From NCBI RefSeq assembly GCF_036250735.1, contig NZ_CP109430.1, forward strand, positions 10,478,001 to 10,542,000: DNA of 64,000 nucleotides, in the 5' to 3' direction. The translations under genes were made by a program, and so were the position numbers. Below, one piece after another: positions 41,098 to 50,071 of the stretch (its first letter is position 1; every line of letters starts with the position of its first letter). This DNA comes from Streptosporangium sp. NBC_01495. Lineage in GTDB: Bacteria; Actinomycetota; Actinomycetes; Streptosporangiales; Streptosporangiaceae. Under the pieces are notes generated by a model, which saw only the letters and a list, made by a program, of their open reading frames with translations, had not been told where the DNA came from and searched no databases.

Positions 41098-42661
41098 ACG
41101 GACAGTCGACTTCGACGGCGAGACCTTGGACATCGCCGGGGTCCAGCGGGTCGCCGAGGAGGCCCCCTGCGTGGTGGCGCCGTCGGCGCTCGCCAAGGCC
41201 GCCGCCAGCAGGACGCTCTTCGAGGAGACGGTGCGGCAGGGCATCCCCGTCTACGGCGTGACCACGGGCTACGGCGAGATGATCTACATGATGGTGGACG
41301 TCTCGAAGGAGGTGGAGCTGCAGACCAACCTGGTCCGCAGCCACGCCGCCGGCGTCGGCCCGCTGTTCGGCGTGGACGAGGCCAGGGGGATCCTCGCCGC
41401 CCGGCTGAACGCCCTGGCCAAGGGCTACTCGGCGGTCCGCCCCGAACTGCTGGAACGCCTGGCGCTCTACCTCAACCTGGGGATCACACCGGCCATCCCC
41501 GAGATCGGCTCGCTCGGCGCCAGCGGTGACCTGGCGACGCTCGCGCACATCGCCGTCACCGTGATCGGCGAGGGCTACGTGCTGCGGGACGGCCGGCCGG
41601 TGCCGACCGGCCGGGTGCTCAGGGAGATGGGCATCGAGCCGCTGGAGCTCCGGTTCAAGGAGGGCCTGTCGCTGATCAACGGAACCTCCGGGATGACCGG
41701 CCTGGGCTCCCTCGTGGTCGGCCGCGCCCTGGACCAGGTACGGCAGGCGGAGCTGGTGACCGCGCTGGTCGTGGAGACCATGCGCGGCTCGACCAGCCCG
41801 TTCCTGGCCGAGGGGCATGACATCGCGCGACCGCACCGGGGGCAGATCGACACGGCCGCCAACATGCGCGCGCTGCTCACCGGCAGCGGCCTGTCCGTCG
41901 AGCACGCCGAGCTGCGCAAGCAGGCACAGGCCCAGAAGACCAACGGCGGGGTCTCCCGCACCGGTGTCTACATGCAGAAGGCCTACACGCTGCGAGCCAT
42001 CCCCCAGGTCGTGGGCGCGGTCCGGGACGTGCTGTACAACGCGCGGCAGACGCTGGAGACGGAGCTGAACTCCGCCAACGACAACCCGCTCTTCTTCGAG
42101 GGCAAGGAGGTCTTCCACGGCGCCAACTTCCACGGCCAGCCGGTCGCCTTCGCCATGGACTCGGTGACCATCGCGCTGACCCAGCTCGGCGTCTTCTCCG
42201 AGCGACGTACCAACCGCCTGCTCAACCGGCACCTCAGCGGCCTGGCGGAGTTCCTCGTCGCCGACGAGCCCGGCCTCAACAGCGGCTTCGCCGGCGCGCA
42301 GTACCCGGCGACCGCGCTGGTGGCCGAGAACCGGACCATCGGCCCGGCGAGCACGCAGAGCGTGCCGTCCAACGGCGACAACCAGGACGTGGTCAGCATG
42401 GGCCTGATCGCGGCCCGCAACGCCCGCCGCGTGCTGCGGAACAACTACGACATCCTGGCCGTGGAGTTCCTCTCCGCCGCGCAGGCGGTCGACCTGTCCG
42501 ACAGGTACGACGGGCTCAGCCCGGCGGGCAGGACCACCTACGACACGGTGCGCGAGCTGGTTCCGCCGCTGCACCACGACCGGTACATGGCCGACGACAT
42601 CGCGGCGATCTCGGACGCGCTGTCGCGCGGGCGGTTCCTCAAGGGGATCGAGCTGCGCTGA
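41078..42661 (+). CDS. MIO-dependent tyrosine 2,3-aminomutase (SgcC4-like)
   Basis: The 527-residue enzyme is a histidine/phenylalanine ammonia-lyase family member. Ala148-Ser149-Gly150 in GSLGASGDLATL form the MIO cofactor. Tyr65 in VTTGYGEMIYM is the catalytic tyrosine, and His89 in NLVRSHAAGVG is the residue that marks tyrosine rather than phenylalanine specificity. Long segments (MIYM, KEVELQTNLVRSH, FHGANFHGQP, SVPSNGDNQDVVSMGL) match what I recall of SgcC4. The aminomutase class is inferred from that similarity; a pure ammonia-lyase is the alternative. GTG 41078 follows GGAAAAG and lies inside the end of the adenylation gene. Product: beta-tyrosine, probably (S). Confidence 0.93.
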   Translation: MTLLETERTVDFDGETLDIAGVQRVAEEAPCVVAPSALAKAAASRTLFEETVRQGIPVYGVTTGYGEMIYMMVDVSKEVELQTNLVRSHAAGVGPLFGVDEARGILAARLNALAKGYSAVRPELLERLALYLNLGITPAIPEIGSLGASGDLATLAHIAVTVIGEGYVLRDGRPVPTGRVLREMGIEPLELRFKEGLSLINGTSGMTGLGSLVVGRALDQVRQAELVTALVVETMRGSTSPFLAEGHDIARPHRGQIDTAANMRALLTGSGLSVEHAELRKQAQAQKTNGGVSRTGVYMQKAYTLRAIPQVVGAVRDVLYNARQTLETELNSANDNPLFFEGKEVFHGANFHGQPVAFAMDSVTIALTQLGVFSERRTNRLLNRHLSGLAEFLVADEPGLNSGFAGAQYPATALVAENRTIGPASTQSVPSNGDNQDVVSMGLIAARNARRVLRNNYDILAVEFLSAAQAVDLSDRYDGLSPAGRTTYDTVRELVPPLHHDRYMADDIAAISDALSRGRFLKGIELR

Positions 42662-42785
42662 CGAGTCCCCCAGGGGATGGAGTCGCGCCGACGGCCTCTC
42701 AGGAGGACCGCGTGAATCCTCAGGCGGCGACCCCGCAAGGGGCCCGAGCCGCGCTGACGAGCCCTCACGGGATCGAGCCGCGTGA
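42643..42785. repeat. Degenerate repeats copied from the aminomutase gene end
   Basis: The 3' codons and stop (GGGATCGAGCTGCGCTGACG) recur as imperfect copies near 42674, 42739 and 42770 in the gap before the carrier-protein gene. No gene is supported in this gap. Confidence 0.75.
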
Positions 42786-42842
42786 ACGGAGCGCTCTCGC
42801 TCGACCCCGATCACCCAGGAAGGAAACAGGAGGACACCGGAC

Positions 42843-43115
42843 ATGAGCCTCGGATTCCCGGAACATCTGAGCTTCCCCGAGATCCAGAAGAAGATCGAGG
42901 AGATCTGGACGGGGGTGCTGGGCGTGCCGGAGGGACAGGAGGGCGCCCCCTTCTTCGAGCTGGGCGGCGAGTCGGTGGGCGCCGCCAGGATCGTCGCACG
43001 CGTGGAGGACGAACTCGGCGTGTGGATCGAGGTCGGTGACATCTTCGAGGACGACCCGACCATGGCCGAGTTCGTCCGTACGGTCGCGGCACGAGCCAAC
43101 GTGGCACAGCTTTGA
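42843..43115 (+). CDS. Free-standing peptidyl carrier protein (SgcC2-like)
   Basis: The 90-residue acidic protein is a phosphopantetheine carrier. Ser44 in FFELGGESVGAAR is the attachment site (LGGxS motif). EIQKKIEEIWTGVLGV forms helix I and ARIVARVEDELGVWIEVGDIFED forms helices II-III. ATG 42843 follows GGAGGACA. It should receive beta-tyrosine from the adenylation enzyme and present it to the hydroxylase, dioxygenase and other tailoring enzymes, ending at the condensation enzyme encoded at 58762. Its stop overlaps the next start, which ties the two products together. Confidence 0.95.
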   Translation: MSLGFPEHLSFPEIQKKIEEIWTGVLGVPEGQEGAPFFELGGESVGAARIVARVEDELGVWIEVGDIFEDDPTMAEFVRTVAARANVAQL

Positions 43116-43981
43116 GCGGGGCGGGGACGGCCGGCCTGACCCGGGTGAGGCCCGACGCCGGCCTGGACGACGTCGTCGACATCCTGACGCGCGACGGAGC
43201 CGTGATCGTCGAGGAGCTCGTGAACGACGAGACGCTCGCGCGGCTGTGGGACGACCTCGGCCCCGCCCTGGACGGCCACGACTTCAGCGGGGACTGGTAC
43301 AACGGCAAGCGGACCAGGCGCGTCTCCTCGCTGTTCGCCAGGACCACCCGGCTGACGCCGGTGGTGACGCATCCCCTCTACCTGGGCGCGGCTCGCAGGA
43401 TCATGCAGCAGCCGACGCACATGTGGATAGGGAGGGCCAGGGTGGAGATGGTCCCGAGCATCCAGATCAGCGGCACCCAGCTGATCCAGATCCATCCCGG
43501 CCAGGGCAGGCAGCCGCTCCACCGCGACGACGCGCTGCACCTGCGCCGCCATCCCGGCCCGACCAGCCGGGTCCAGCTGATGCTGGCCATGAGCGAGTTC
43601 ACCGCGGCGAACGGCGGGACCATGGTCATTCCCGGCAGCCACCACTGGGACGACGAGCGTGCCCCGCGCGCGGAGGAGGCCCTGCCCACGGAGATGCCCG
43701 CGGGCTCCGGCCTCATCTGGCTGGGCGGGGTCTACCACGGCGGCGGCCACAACGCCGCCGACACCCCGCGCACCGGCCTGACCATCGCACTGGACCTGGG
43801 CAACCTGCGCCAGGAGGAGAACCAGTATCTCGCCGTGCCCACGGAGGCGGTGCTGGCCTATCCGGAGGAGGTGCGGCGGCTGCTCGGCTACGACCGCTGC
43901 TCGCCGGGCCTCGGCTGGTACGAGATGGAGGATCCGTACGTCCTCCTCGAGCAGGCGGAGGCCGCCACGAAGTCCCGGTGA
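43112..43981 (+). CDS. Fe(II)/2-oxoglutarate dioxygenase, phytanoyl-CoA hydroxylase (PhyH) family
   Basis: The 289-residue protein has the PhyH iron triad: His137-Arg-Asp139 in PLHRDDALH and distal His209 in GGVYHGGGHN, with Arg220 in TPRTGLTIAL placed to bind 2-oxoglutarate. It starts at TTG 43112, overlapping the carrier-protein stop by four bases (TTGA), so translation is coupled. The most economical reading is hydroxylation, halogenation-independent, of the carrier-bound beta-amino acid. I do not recall an equivalent in the C-1027 set, so this step may distinguish the product. An alternative is action on the sugar. Confidence 0.9.
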   Translation: MSGAGTAGLTRVRPDAGLDDVVDILTRDGAVIVEELVNDETLARLWDDLGPALDGHDFSGDWYNGKRTRRVSSLFARTTRLTPVVTHPLYLGAARRIMQQPTHMWIGRARVEMVPSIQISGTQLIQIHPGQGRQPLHRDDALHLRRHPGPTSRVQLMLAMSEFTAANGGTMVIPGSHHWDDERAPRAEEALPTEMPAGSGLIWLGGVYHGGGHNAADTPRTGLTIALDLGNLRQEENQYLAVPTEAVLAYPEEVRRLLGYDRCSPGLGWYEMEDPYVLLEQAEAATKSR

Positions 43982-44035
43982 GGCGCTTGTGGCCGCCCGG
44001 TCGCGAGTCGTGCGCCGGTGACCCGCGTACAGGTG

Positions 44036-44200
44036 GCCCGCGAACGGTCGCGAGCCGCGCCGGCGACTCACGAACGGCTGCGAACCGCGCGCCGGTGATC
44101 CGCGAACGGTCACGAACCGCGCGCCGGTGATTTGCGAACGGCTGCGAGCCGCGCACAGGTGACCCGCGAACGGTCGCGAGCCGCGCACCGATGACCCACG
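44036..44200. repeat. 32-bp tandem repeat
   Basis: CGAACGG followed by TCGCGAGCCGCGC recurs at 44041, 44071, 44103, 44135 and 44167, giving mainly a 32-bp period. The array fills the gap between the dioxygenase and the nucleotidylyltransferase genes. Confidence 0.93.
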
Positions 44201-44219
44201 AATCGAAGGAACGGGCCGG

Positions 44220-45095
44220 ATGATGAAGGGAATCGTTCTCGCCGGCGGCAACGGTACTCGACTGTTCCCGCTGACCTCGGTGACGTCCAAGCAACTGCTC
44301 GCCGTCTACAACAAGCCGATGGCCTACTACCCGCTCTCCGTGCTGATGCTGGCCGGCGTCCGGGACATTTTGATCATCTCCACGCCGTCCACCGTGCCGG
44401 TCATGCGGAGCCTGCTCGGTGACGGGTCGAGACTCGGCCTGAACCTGTCCTACGCGGTGCAGCAGGAACCGCGCGGCATCGCCGAGGCGTTCCTGATCGG
44501 TGCCGACCACATCGGCGACGACAGCTCGGCGCTGATCCTCGGCGACAACGTCTTCCACGGCTCCGGGTTCGCCGAGCTGCTGCGCGAGGCCGGGGAGTCG
44601 CTCGACGGCTGCACCCTGTTCGGCTACCCCGTGCCCGACCCGGACCGGTACGGCATCGGCGAGGTCGACCGCGCGGGCAGGCTGGTCTCCATCGAGGAGA
44701 AGCCGCCGCGCCCGCGCTCCAACACCGCGATCACCGGCCTGTACCTCTACGACAACGAGGTCGTCGAGATCGCCCGGGGGCTCGCCCCCTCGCCCCGCGG
44801 CGAACTGGAGATCACCGACGTCAACCTCGAATACCTCCGACGGGGCCGGGCGAAACTGATCGGGCTGAGCCGTGACCACACCTGGTTCGACTGCGGCACC
44901 CACGACTCCCTGCTGGCCGCCGGCCAGTACGTGCGGTTCATCGAGAAATACCGGGGCGAGCGGGTGGCCTGCCTCGAGGAGATCGCCCTGCGGATGGGCT
45001 TCATCGACGCCGAGGCCTGCTACCGGCTCGGCGCCGGCATGCGGCACTCGAACTACGGGCGGCACCTGACCGAGATCGCTTATGCGCTGGACTGA
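44220..45095 (+). CDS. rmlA: Glucose-1-phosphate thymidylyltransferase
   Basis: The 291-residue enzyme has the nucleotidylyltransferase signature GIVLAGGNGTRLFPLTSVTSK with the catalytic Arg and Lys, then VYNKPMAYYPLSVLMLAG, the metal Asp in ALILGDNVFHG and WFDCGTHDSLL near the C terminus. It makes dTDP-glucose, the entry to deoxysugars. C-1027 has the same first step (SgcA1). No 4,6-dehydratase, aminotransferase or epimerase is in the window, so the rest of the sugar pathway lies elsewhere. ATG 44220 or 44223; the ribosome site is gaaggaa-like. Confidence 0.95.
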   Translation: MMKGIVLAGGNGTRLFPLTSVTSKQLLAVYNKPMAYYPLSVLMLAGVRDILIISTPSTVPVMRSLLGDGSRLGLNLSYAVQQEPRGIAEAFLIGADHIGDDSSALILGDNVFHGSGFAELLREAGESLDGCTLFGYPVPDPDRYGIGEVDRAGRLVSIEEKPPRPRSNTAITGLYLYDNEVVEIARGLAPSPRGELEITDVNLEYLRRGRAKLIGLSRDHTWFDCGTHDSLLAAGQYVRFIEKYRGERVACLEEIALRMGFIDAEACYRLGAGMRHSNYGRHLTEIAYALD

Positions 45096-45179
45096 ACCGT
45101 TCCGTCCCGTGCGCGTCGCGGCGACGGGCACGTCGCCCGGCACGGCCGCCATCACCGACCATCGAAACGGAGAACTCCG

Positions 45180-46496
45180 ATGCGGATCCTGTTCGCGACC
45201 CTCCCCTTCAGAGCACACCTGTACGGACTGGTGCCGCTGGCGTGGGCGCTGCGCAGCGCCGGGCACGAGGTGTGTGTCGCCGGATCGCCAGACATCACCG
45301 ACGACATCGCGCAGATCGGGTTGTCCGGCGTGTCGGTCGGCGACAGGATCTCCCTAAAGGAGAGGATGGCGCAGGTACCGATCGAGTGGCCGATGAAGAT
45401 GGGGCGGCCGGCGTCGGCCGACGAGTCGCCGGGGCCGTGCGACCCGAGGGGGCAGCGCACCGGGAAGTCGGCGCAGAGCGACTACGGCTGGGGCGATCCG
45501 CACGTCGAGCTGGAAGACGTCATCGCGGGCATAAGCTCGACGTTCTTCTCCGACGCCACGTTCGACGAACTGGTGGACTTCGCCCGCGTGTGGCGCCCCG
45601 ACCTGGTGATCACGGACATCAGCGCCTTCCCCGGCGCGGTGGCGGCCCAGGTCGTCGGCGCGGCGCACGCCCGGCTGTCGCTCGCCGTGGACAGGATGGC
45701 GCAGCTGCGCGCGGCCTGCCGGGCCCGGTTCGACTCCGCGGGTGACCCGGTGCGGGACTGGCTGCAGCCGATCCTGGAGCGGTACGGCCACGACTTCGAC
45801 GAGACGACGGCGCTCGGGCAGTGGACCATCTCCGCCACGCCGCCGTGGATCTGGCAGCCGGATGGCGTGCACTACCTGCCGATGCGCAACGTGCCGTTCA
45901 ACGGTCCCTCGACGACGCCGAGATGGGTGTACGAGGAGCCCGCCCGCAGGCGCGTCTGCATCTCGCAGGGCATCTCGCACCGGGACGTCACCCTCGCCGG
46001 CGGGTCGTCGTCCCGTGATCTTCTCGAGGCGGTGGCCGACCTCGACGTCGAGGTGATCGCGACCCTCAACGCCGACCAACTCGGGTCGGTGACGCTCCCG
46101 GACAACGTCCGTGCCGTCGACTTCGTACCGTTCACCGAACTGCTGCCCAAGTGCTCGGCGATCGTCCACGAGGGCGGCGCCGGGAGCTTCGCGTCGGCGC
46201 TCGAACACGCCGTCCCGCAGGTCATCGTGCCCGGCGATTTCAAGACCGAGAAATGGTGGGCTCCGGTGACCATCGCGGACGGGCTGGAGGGCCGCGGTGC
46301 CGGGATATACGCGGGCAATGCCAGCACCTTCACCGCCGACGTGCTGCGCGACAGCCTCAAGCGGGTCCTGGAGGATCCGTCGTACGCGAGGAACGCCGCC
46401 CGGCTGCGCACCGAGGTGAGGGCGATGCCGAGCCCGAACGATCTCGTGCCGACGCTGGAGAGGCTGACCGCCGAACACCGCGCCTCGCGTCGTTGA
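45180..46496 (+). CDS. GT-B glycosyltransferase, macrolide/aminosugar type
   Basis: The 438-residue GT1-family enzyme starts MRILFATLPFRAHLYGLVPLAWALRSAGH, has the linker GWGDPHVELED, and ends with the donor-binding block ECD-like FTELLPKCSAIVHEGGAGSFASALEHAVPQVIVPG, where the His/Gly pair contacts the nucleotide diphosphate. The sequence is of the DesVII/EryCIII/CalG-like class that transfers dTDP-deoxysugars, some of which need a P450-like helper. The P450 in this window has its heme Cys, so it is not an obvious helper. With the N,N-dimethyltransferase next door, a dimethylamino sugar is the likely donor. Confidence 0.92.
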   Translation: MRILFATLPFRAHLYGLVPLAWALRSAGHEVCVAGSPDITDDIAQIGLSGVSVGDRISLKERMAQVPIEWPMKMGRPASADESPGPCDPRGQRTGKSAQSDYGWGDPHVELEDVIAGISSTFFSDATFDELVDFARVWRPDLVITDISAFPGAVAAQVVGAAHARLSLAVDRMAQLRAACRARFDSAGDPVRDWLQPILERYGHDFDETTALGQWTISATPPWIWQPDGVHYLPMRNVPFNGPSTTPRWVYEEPARRRVCISQGISHRDVTLAGGSSSRDLLEAVADLDVEVIATLNADQLGSVTLPDNVRAVDFVPFTELLPKCSAIVHEGGAGSFASALEHAVPQVIVPGDFKTEKWWAPVTIADGLEGRGAGIYAGNASTFTADVLRDSLKRVLEDPSYARNAARLRTEVRAMPSPNDLVPTLERLTAEHRASRR

Positions 46497-46526
46497 CCCC
46501 GGAACGCCGCGGCGGGCGGCTCATGC

Positions 46527-46542
46527 GCATGTTGGGAGATGC
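46527..46542. promoter_or_regulatory. Cluster palindrome site 6
   Basis: GCATGTTGGGAGATGC keeps both outer GCAT/ATGC ends and the full GAGATGC right arm. It lies 156 bases upstream of the N-methyltransferase gene, just after the glycosyltransferase stop. Confidence 0.5.
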
Positions 46543-46697
46543 GCCGCCGTCGGCGCGAGAACAAGCTGGGCGATGGACCCCCGGACGGTGTTCCCCGAGC
46601 GGCCGGCGACGGCCGACGCCACTCTCACCCGCGACCACACGGAGGAAATCATGACCGAAGAGCAGCGGTTCCGCCCCGAAGCGGAGGGTTTCTGATC

Positions 46698-47441
46698 ATG
46701 GACGGGCTCTCGCCGGTCTACTCTCACGCCGAGGTGTACGACGCCTTCTACGAGGGGCGCGACAGGCCGTACGAGGCCGAGGAGGCATCACGCTCCCGGA
46801 TGCTGGCCAAGCACGTCAAGGAGCGCAACGCCTCCGCGTCCTCGCTGCTGGACGTGGCCTGTGGCACCGGGAGGAACCTCGGCTACTTCGCGGAGGCGTT
46901 CGAGCACGTGGAGGGCATGGACCTGTCCGAGGACATGCTCCGGGTCGCCGGGAAGAGGCTGCCCGGGGTGCCGCTGCACCGGGGCGACATGCAGGACTTC
47001 CGCCTCGACCGGCGGTTCGACGCGATCACCTGCCTGTTCAGCTCGATCGCCTATCTGGACGACGCCGAGCAGCTGAACACGGCGATGCGCTGTTTCGGCC
47101 GGCATCTCAACCCGGGCGGGGTCATCGTCATCGAGCCCTGGTACCTCCCGGAGAAGGTGCAGGCCGGGCGCGTCACCAGTGACGTCGTCACGATCAACGG
47201 GCAGACCATCGCCCGGGTCTCCCACACGGTGCTGGAGGGCCGGGTCTTCCGGATGGACGCGCACTTCGTGGTGGCCGATTCCGAAAGCGGCATCCAGCAC
47301 TTCGCCGATCTCCACCTGCTGACGATGTTCACCCGGCAGGAGTACGAGACGGCCGTCGCCGAGGCGGGCGTCGCCTCCGTGGAGTTCGTCGAGACCGGCC
47401 AGGGCGGCCCGGGTCTCTTCATCGGCGTCAAGCCCTCCTGA
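46698..47441 (+). CDS. dTDP-aminosugar N,N-dimethyltransferase (DesVI/TylM1/SgcA5-like)
   Basis: The 247-residue class I methyltransferase opens YDAFYEGRDRPYEAEEA, the pattern of TylM1/DesVI enzymes, then SLLDVACGTGRNLGYFAEAF (SAM motif I), DMQDFRLDRRFDAITCLFSSIAYL, and LLTMFTRQEYETAVAEAG typical of the C-terminal part. Homologues twice methylate the amino group of dTDP-aminodeoxysugars. ATG 46698 follows GGAGGG. It sits with rmlA and a glycosyltransferase, so a dimethylaminosugar like that of C-1027 is a reasonable prediction. Confidence 0.92.
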   Translation: MDGLSPVYSHAEVYDAFYEGRDRPYEAEEASRSRMLAKHVKERNASASSLLDVACGTGRNLGYFAEAFEHVEGMDLSEDMLRVAGKRLPGVPLHRGDMQDFRLDRRFDAITCLFSSIAYLDDAEQLNTAMRCFGRHLNPGGVIVIEPWYLPEKVQAGRVTSDVVTINGQTIARVSHTVLEGRVFRMDAHFVVADSESGIQHFADLHLLTMFTRQEYETAVAEAGVASVEFVETGQGGPGLFIGVKPS

Positions 47442-47587
47442 GACGGGACACCGGCGCGCGTTCGGCGGGCACCTCCGGACACCCTCGGACACAGCCGTAC
47501 CCGGCGGGTCACCGCCAGGCGCCGCGGCGCGTGCGGAGGCCGCCTGGGAAACGAGTGGCGGGAGTGACCGGGACGGAATTCATTCGC

Positions 47588-47603
47588 GCATTTCAAAAGA
47601 TGC
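47588..47603 (+). promoter_or_regulatory. Cluster palindrome site 7: GCATTTCAAAAGATGC
   Basis: The left arm is identical to sites 1 and 5, and the right arm differs at one base. GGAATTC again lies six bases upstream. The site is 95 bases before the DUF2306 gene in a gap of about 250 bases. Confidence 0.65.
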
Positions 47604-47697
47604 GGCGAAGGCGATTCGGATAAGACGCTGGGGTGGCACTGAATCCCGCCGGGGGAGGATTCAACAATGTTCTGTGCATTCGAGCAGGAGGTCAGAC

Positions 47698-48450
47698 ATG
47701 ACGGAGACGGATCTCGGCGCTCCGGATCGCCGGGCCGGTGAGCCGGTGGAACCCGGCGCGGAAACTCCCGCGCCGGGCAACCGGCCGAGACGGCAGCTCA
47801 GCAATTACCTGCTTGTGCCAACGGTGGCCTTCGCCGTTGTGTTTCTCATCTTCCAGCTCCCGAAGTACTCCGCTCTCGACCCGAACCAGGCGCAGCGCCC
47901 CCTGGAGTCGGTGACGCAGTACTGGCTGCTCGTGGGACATGTCGCGGCCGGTACGTTGTCGCTGGTGACGGTCGTCCTGCAGCTCTGGCCGTGGCTTCGA
48001 AGGCGCTACCCGGCCTTTCACCGGTGGTCCGGCAGGCTCTACGTGTTCGTCGGGGCGATACCGACCTCGATCTTCGTCCTCCTCATGCTTCCCGTGTCCA
48101 TCCCGGCCGGCAAGGTCGGCGGCGCCGTGGCGGCCATCCTGTGGACGGCCACGGCGCTGATCGGGTGGGTCAAGCTGCGTCAACGCCGGTACGCCGAGCA
48201 CCGGCGCTGGATGATCTACAGCTTCGCGATCCTGTGGGGTACGCCCGTCTGGGGGTTCTTCATCGGGATGGGCTGGATCTGGTGGTCCCCCTGGGTCGCG
48301 CAGATCGACTTCAACTACATCCTGGAGGGGGTCAGCTGGGGCGGCTGGATAATCAACCTGTTCATCGTCCAGTGGTGGATCGAGAAGACCTCCGGGCAGC
48401 CGCTCAAGCTGCCCCCCGGGGAAATGGCCGGGATGGGGCGCCGCGGATAG
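47698..48450 (+). CDS. DUF2306 multi-spanning membrane protein
   Basis: The 250-residue protein has a charged N-terminal 30 residues and about seven hydrophobic segments. HVAAGTLSLVTVVLQLW, RYPAFHRWSGRLYVFVGAIP and RYAEHRRWMIYSFAILWG carry the conserved histidines of DUF2306, a family related to cytochrome b561/ferric-reductase-like proteins. ATG 47698 follows GGAGG. The histidines could hold heme, and a redox or resistance role is possible, but nothing specific is known to me. It is under its own cluster-type palindromic site. Confidence 0.85.
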   Translation: MTETDLGAPDRRAGEPVEPGAETPAPGNRPRRQLSNYLLVPTVAFAVVFLIFQLPKYSALDPNQAQRPLESVTQYWLLVGHVAAGTLSLVTVVLQLWPWLRRRYPAFHRWSGRLYVFVGAIPTSIFVLLMLPVSIPAGKVGGAVAAILWTATALIGWVKLRQRRYAEHRRWMIYSFAILWGTPVWGFFIGMGWIWWSPWVAQIDFNYILEGVSWGGWIINLFIVQWWIEKTSGQPLKLPPGEMAGMGRRG

Positions 48451-48717
48451 GGATCGCGGGAAAAGCGGGTGCCGCGAAAAAGACCGTCCGGTCGCCGGTG
48501 CGCGAGCTCGGCCCTGGCGTCGCCTGCCGCACGGTCGTCCAGTACTCCACGGTCACCACGCTGAACGCTTCGCGCAAAAGCCCGACAAGGGCAAACGAGA
48601 AGAAGCGGGCTCCAGGCGTGGTCACTAGGGTTGGAATGGATATGCAGGCTCAGCGCCGGCATGTTCTGAAATCGAAATTCCGGCTTCGGCGATGAGAAAT
48701 TCAGAAAGGACGGTGCG

Positions 48718-49173
48718 ATGACCGAGTCATCGACTCCCCCCGAGATCAGGGTCACCCGCACGTTCGACGCTCCCCGCGAGAAGGTGTACGAGGCCTGGAC
48801 CGAGCCCGAGCGCTACCGCCAGTGGTGGGGCACCCCCGATTCCATGGAGGTGAAGATGGACGTCCGCCCGGGCGGACGGTGGAGTGCCCCCATCGAGTAC
48901 GAGGGCGACGAGATGCCGTTCCACGGGTACTACTTCGAGGTGGAGAAGTACGAGCGGCTGGTGTTCTCCCTCTCCAACGACTCGGACTTCGAGGCGAAGC
49001 AGGCGGCGGACGCGAGCGAGGAGTCGCTCAGCGTCGAGTTCACCGCCGTGGGCGACAGAACCGAGATGACGTTCATCCAGAAGTCGTACCTTCCCGAAGA
49101 CCAGGTCGAGGAGGTCAAGGCCGGATGGAACGGCTGGTTCGACGCGCTTGAGGAGTACCTCGCGAAGGCCTAG
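48718..49173 (+). CDS. SRPBCC / AHSA1-like (START-fold) protein
   Basis: The 151-residue protein has the Aha1-C pattern: IRVTRTFDAPREKVYEAWTEPERYRQWWG, MDVRPGGRWSAPIEY and the C-terminal helix GWNGWFDALEEYLAKA. The fold makes a hydrophobic pocket; members act as cyclases, ligand carriers or stress proteins. ATG 48718 follows AAAGGA. A palindrome-like GCATGTTCTGAAATCG lies about 60 bases upstream, so it may share control with the cluster. Function in the pathway is unproven. Confidence 0.9.
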   Translation: MTESSTPPEIRVTRTFDAPREKVYEAWTEPERYRQWWGTPDSMEVKMDVRPGGRWSAPIEYEGDEMPFHGYYFEVEKYERLVFSLSNDSDFEAKQAADASEESLSVEFTAVGDRTEMTFIQKSYLPEDQVEEVKAGWNGWFDALEEYLAKA

Positions 49174-49241
49174 CGAAGGCTCCGGCTGTCGAGCGGGCGA
49201 GGCGGTCCTGCCCGTGCCCGCTCGGCGCTCGCCGAACGTGC

Positions 49242-49278
49242 GGCGTCGTCTCCCCCGAGACGGCGCCGTTTTGGTTTT
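49242..49278 (+). terminator. Intrinsic terminator after the SRPBCC gene
   Basis: GGCGTCGTCTC (49242-49252) pairs with GAGACGGCGCC (49257-49267) with one G-U, followed by TTTT and a second TTTT at 49275-49278. Confidence 0.88.
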
Positions 49279-49285
49279 GCCGCCC

Positions 49286-49380
49286 GCCGCCCGGCCCGGT
49301 GCCCGGCCCGGTGCCCGGCCCGGTGCCCGGCCCGGTGCCCGGCCCGGTGCCCGGCCCGGTGCCCGGCCCGGTGCCCGGCC
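49286..49380. repeat. 12-bp tandem repeat (GCCCGGCCCGGT), about 8 units
   Basis: A perfect 12-bp (four-codon) array directly after the terminator. It is almost pure G+C and keeps several frames open on both strands. Confidence 0.97.
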
Positions 49381-50005
49381 TAAGGAACATCGTGCCACCC
49401 CGGTCCGGTGTCCAGGTCGTCGCACAGCTCCGGGACGACATCTCGGCCCGCGGTGCCAGGGCGGGGGCCGGCTGCCGTCGGAGCGGGGTCCGGCCGAGCG
49501 ATACGAGGTGTCACGGGACACGGCTGCGCGTCGGTCCGGTCGCCGCGCTGTTCGAGATGCGGCGACCGCGTTTCCTCGACGGCCTCGTCGTCGTACCGGA
49601 GCACGACCGGGTGCCGTCGGAGCTCTGTCCCGCGCTTGGCCTCACCGCCCCGTCGCTCCACGCGATCCTGCGAGGTGCCGACCTTGCGAAGCCGCGCCCC
49701 TGCGAAGTGTCGACCTGCGAAGCGCTGCCTCTGTGAAATCGCGACCTCGCGCAGCGCCAACCCTGCGAAGTGTCGACCCTTTGAAACGCCGATCCGGCGT
49801 GGTTCCCCGGGGTGGGGGCCACTCGGTGGAGGCGCGGCAGCCCAAGGCTCACGAGCGAGATCGGGACTCCGGTGCTGGTCGCCGAGCGGCTCACCCTCGG
49901 CCAGGAGGGACGGCCGCTCGAACCGACGGCGCGGGTCCACCGGGGGGACCGCCACCGCCTCCGGGCTTCCGACACCGGCCGACGGTGATCGGCCGCGACG
50001 GATGA
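49381..50005. other. Gap without supported gene, with degenerate 15-17-bp repeats
   Basis: Frames stay open here on both strands, but none has a recognisable fold or ribosome site. From about 49668 to 49800 the phrase TGCGAAGTGTCGACC repeats in degenerate form with a spacing of 15-17 bases. A palindrome-like half-site, TTCGAGATGCGG, occurs near 49552. Possibly a decayed gene plus an expanded repeat. Confidence 0.5.
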
Positions 50006-50047
50006 GCCCCGTGCCCGGTGAGGGGATTCCCTCACCGGGCACGGGGC
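50006..50047 (-). terminator. 19-bp stem-loop downstream of the exporter
   Basis: GCCCCGTGCCCGGTGAGGG (50006-50024) is exactly complementary to 50029-50047, with a four-base loop. It lies 25 bases after the exporter's stop on the minus strand. There is no T run, so it may be a processing or weak termination hairpin. Confidence 0.75.
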
Positions 50048-50071
50048 CGGTCGTCCGATCGCGCGATGGGC

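Noticed and set aside
49299..49736. Small gene reading through the GCCCGGCCCGGT array
   Set aside because: Its N terminus is pure repeat, it lacks a ribosome site and recognisable fold, and the opposite strand is equally open.
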